Positions 5,196 to 6,035 of a stretch of 6,035 nt of DNA are shown here, in pieces. Numbering within the stretch: position 1 is the first letter of the stretch; the number at the start of each line of letters is the position of its first letter. Origin of the DNA: Sulfurimicrobium sp964384915 (GTDB lineage: Bacteria > Pseudomonadota > Gammaproteobacteria > Burkholderiales > Sulfuricellaceae); NCBI GenBank assembly GCA_964384915.1, contig CAYLMA010000059.1, positions 1 through 6,035 of the forward strand, given 5' to 3'. Made by a program: the position numbers and the translations under genes. Below the pieces are notes generated by a model that ran no database searches, had not been told where the DNA came from, and saw nothing but the letters and a program-made list of their open reading frames with translations.

Positions 5196-5278
5196 TTGGT
5201 TATCATGTCAGGCAGCACAAATTTAACAGCCAAGATATTACCCAAAAACCGCCCAGAGATGAAACTTTTCTGCAACAC

Positions 5279-6035
5279 TCAGTCCCAGCTTAATGTCCCG
5301 CCGGTCTGGTACTCCGTCACTCGCGTTTCGAAGAAATTCTTCTCTTTCTTCAGGTCGATCATCTCGCTCATCCACGGGAAGGGATTGGTCGCTCCGGCAT
5401 ACAGCTCATCCAGGCCGATCTGCTGGCAGCGGCGGTTGGCGATGAAGCGCAAGTATTCCTTGAACTGAACGGCATTCAGACCGAGCACGCCGCGCGGCAT
5501 GGTGTCCTCGGCGTAGCGGTATTCCAGCTCCACGCCTTTCTTGATCAGCCCGCTGATTTCGTTGCGGAAGGCGGCGGTCCACAATCCGGGGTTTTCCATC
5601 TTGATGGTGTTGATCAGGTCGACGCCGAAATTGAGATGCATGGATTCGTCGCGCAGGATGTACTGGTACTGCTCGGCGGCGCCGGTCATCTTGTTCTGGC
5701 GGCCCAGGGCAAGGATCTGCACGAAACCGACGTAGAAGAAGATGCCTTCCATGATGCAGGCGAACACGATCAGGGACTTGAGCAGGCTCTGGTCGGCCTC
5801 CGGCGTGCCGGTCCTGAATTCCGGGTTGGTCAGGGTGTCGATGAAGGGAATCAGGAACTCGTCCTTGTCGCGGATGGACGGGATCTCGTGGTACATGTTG
5901 AAGATCTCGCCTTCATCCAGGCCCAGCGACTCCACGATGTACTGGTAGGCGTGGGTGTGGATGGCTTCTTCGAACGCCTGGCGCAGCAGGTACTGGCGGC
6001 ATTCCGGCGCGGTGATGTGGCGGTAGGTGCCGAGC
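5279..6035 (-). CDS. nrdB: Ribonucleoside-diphosphate reductase, beta subunit, class Ia (3' part)
   Basis: NrdB houses the di-iron centre and tyrosyl radical that, with NrdA, reduces ribonucleoside diphosphates to deoxyribonucleotides in the cytoplasm. The C-terminal 251 residues are in the window; the start and the first metal ligand (equivalent of E. coli D84) lie beyond the right edge. Visible ligands, in fragment numbering, are E23 and H26 in EEAIHTHAY, E96 in MEGIFFYVGF, and E130 and H133 in RDESMHLNF. Their spacing equals E. coli E115/H118 and E204/E238/H241. Y30 falls exactly seven residues after E23, the position of radical Tyr122, so this is the radical-bearing class Ia form. The tail TEYQTGGTLSWD resembles that of Pseudomonas-type NrdB and would dock on NrdA. 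The frame runs through the GTG at 5935, which is internal. The stop is TGA at 5281-5279; no intrinsic terminator follows before the 66-aa gene. Confidence 0.96.
   Translation of the reverse strand, partial: LGTYRHITAPECRQYLLRQAFEEAIHTHAYQYIVESLGLDEGEIFNMYHEIPSIRDKDEFLIPFIDTLTNPEFRTGTPEADQSLLKSLIVFACIMEGIFFYVGFVQILALGRQNKMTGAAEQYQYILRDESMHLNFGVDLINTIKMENPGLWTAAFRNEISGLIKKGVELEYRYAEDTMPRGVLGLNAVQFKEYLRFIANRRCQQIGLDELYAGATNPFPWMSEMIDLKKEKNFFETRVTEYQTGGTLSWD

Noticed and set aside
5183..5205. Fur box reading of TGATAA...TTATCA
   Set aside because: The half-sites are too far apart (11 nt) for the 7-1-7 or hexamer-array Fur pattern. The FNR-type consensus fits exactly.

Overview
The window looks like chromosomal DNA of a betaproteobacterium (Nitrosomonadales- or Rhodocyclales-like is my best guess). 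This rests on the roughly 58% GC composition, the Proteobacteria-type class Ia NrdB tail, the YbcJ and DUF6164 small proteins, and the DHH phosphoesterase. Taxonomy is inferred from protein character only. No gene here belongs to an obvious defence, secondary-metabolite or phage system.

Layout. The left edge (1-54, minus strand) appears to be the first 54 nt of a group IIC intron, sitting directly behind the intrinsic terminator (58-82) of a minus-strand DHH-family phosphoesterase gene (118-1056). A 133-bp divergent spacer carries a TATAAT hexamer on each strand and leads to a 111-aa plus-strand protein of unknown function that ends in a CxxCxxC tail (1190-1525). Converging on it is a minus-strand cluster: ybcJ (S4 RNA-binding protein, 2272-2493), a DUF6164-type protein with a C-terminal membrane helix (1890-2255) and a 105-aa two-helix membrane protein (1569-1886). 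These three are separated by only 16 and 3 bp and look like one operon.

The spacer 2494-2774 holds a striking inverted element of about 113-125 bp built from GTGAAAC-like heptamers. Next on the plus strand come a PF13679-type SAM-dependent methyltransferase with a GTG start (2775-3599) and a 65-aa membrane protein (3664-3861). Facing these is a minus-strand DUF2189-type polytopic membrane protein (3940-4692) whose stop codon lies inside a perfect palindrome. The spacer 4693-4889 shows only the strong ribosome binding site of that gene and no further gene. A strong bidirectional terminator (4890-4919) closes both this spacer and the minus-strand unit on the right: an unrecognised 66-aa gene (4920-5120), a perfect FNR-type TTGAT-N4-ATCAA site (5182-5195), and the 3' part of nrdB (5279-6035), which runs off the right edge.

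How the genes work together: NrdB makes deoxyribonucleotides with NrdA (outside the window), YbcJ and the methyltransferase probably act on RNA or its modification, and the DHH protein cleaves phosphoester or phosphoanhydride bonds. The other products are uncharacterised membrane or small soluble proteins. The most notable signals are the intron edge behind a terminator, the heptamer-based inverted element, and the FNR-like site in front of an orphan small gene beside an oxygen-dependent ribonucleotide reductase gene.
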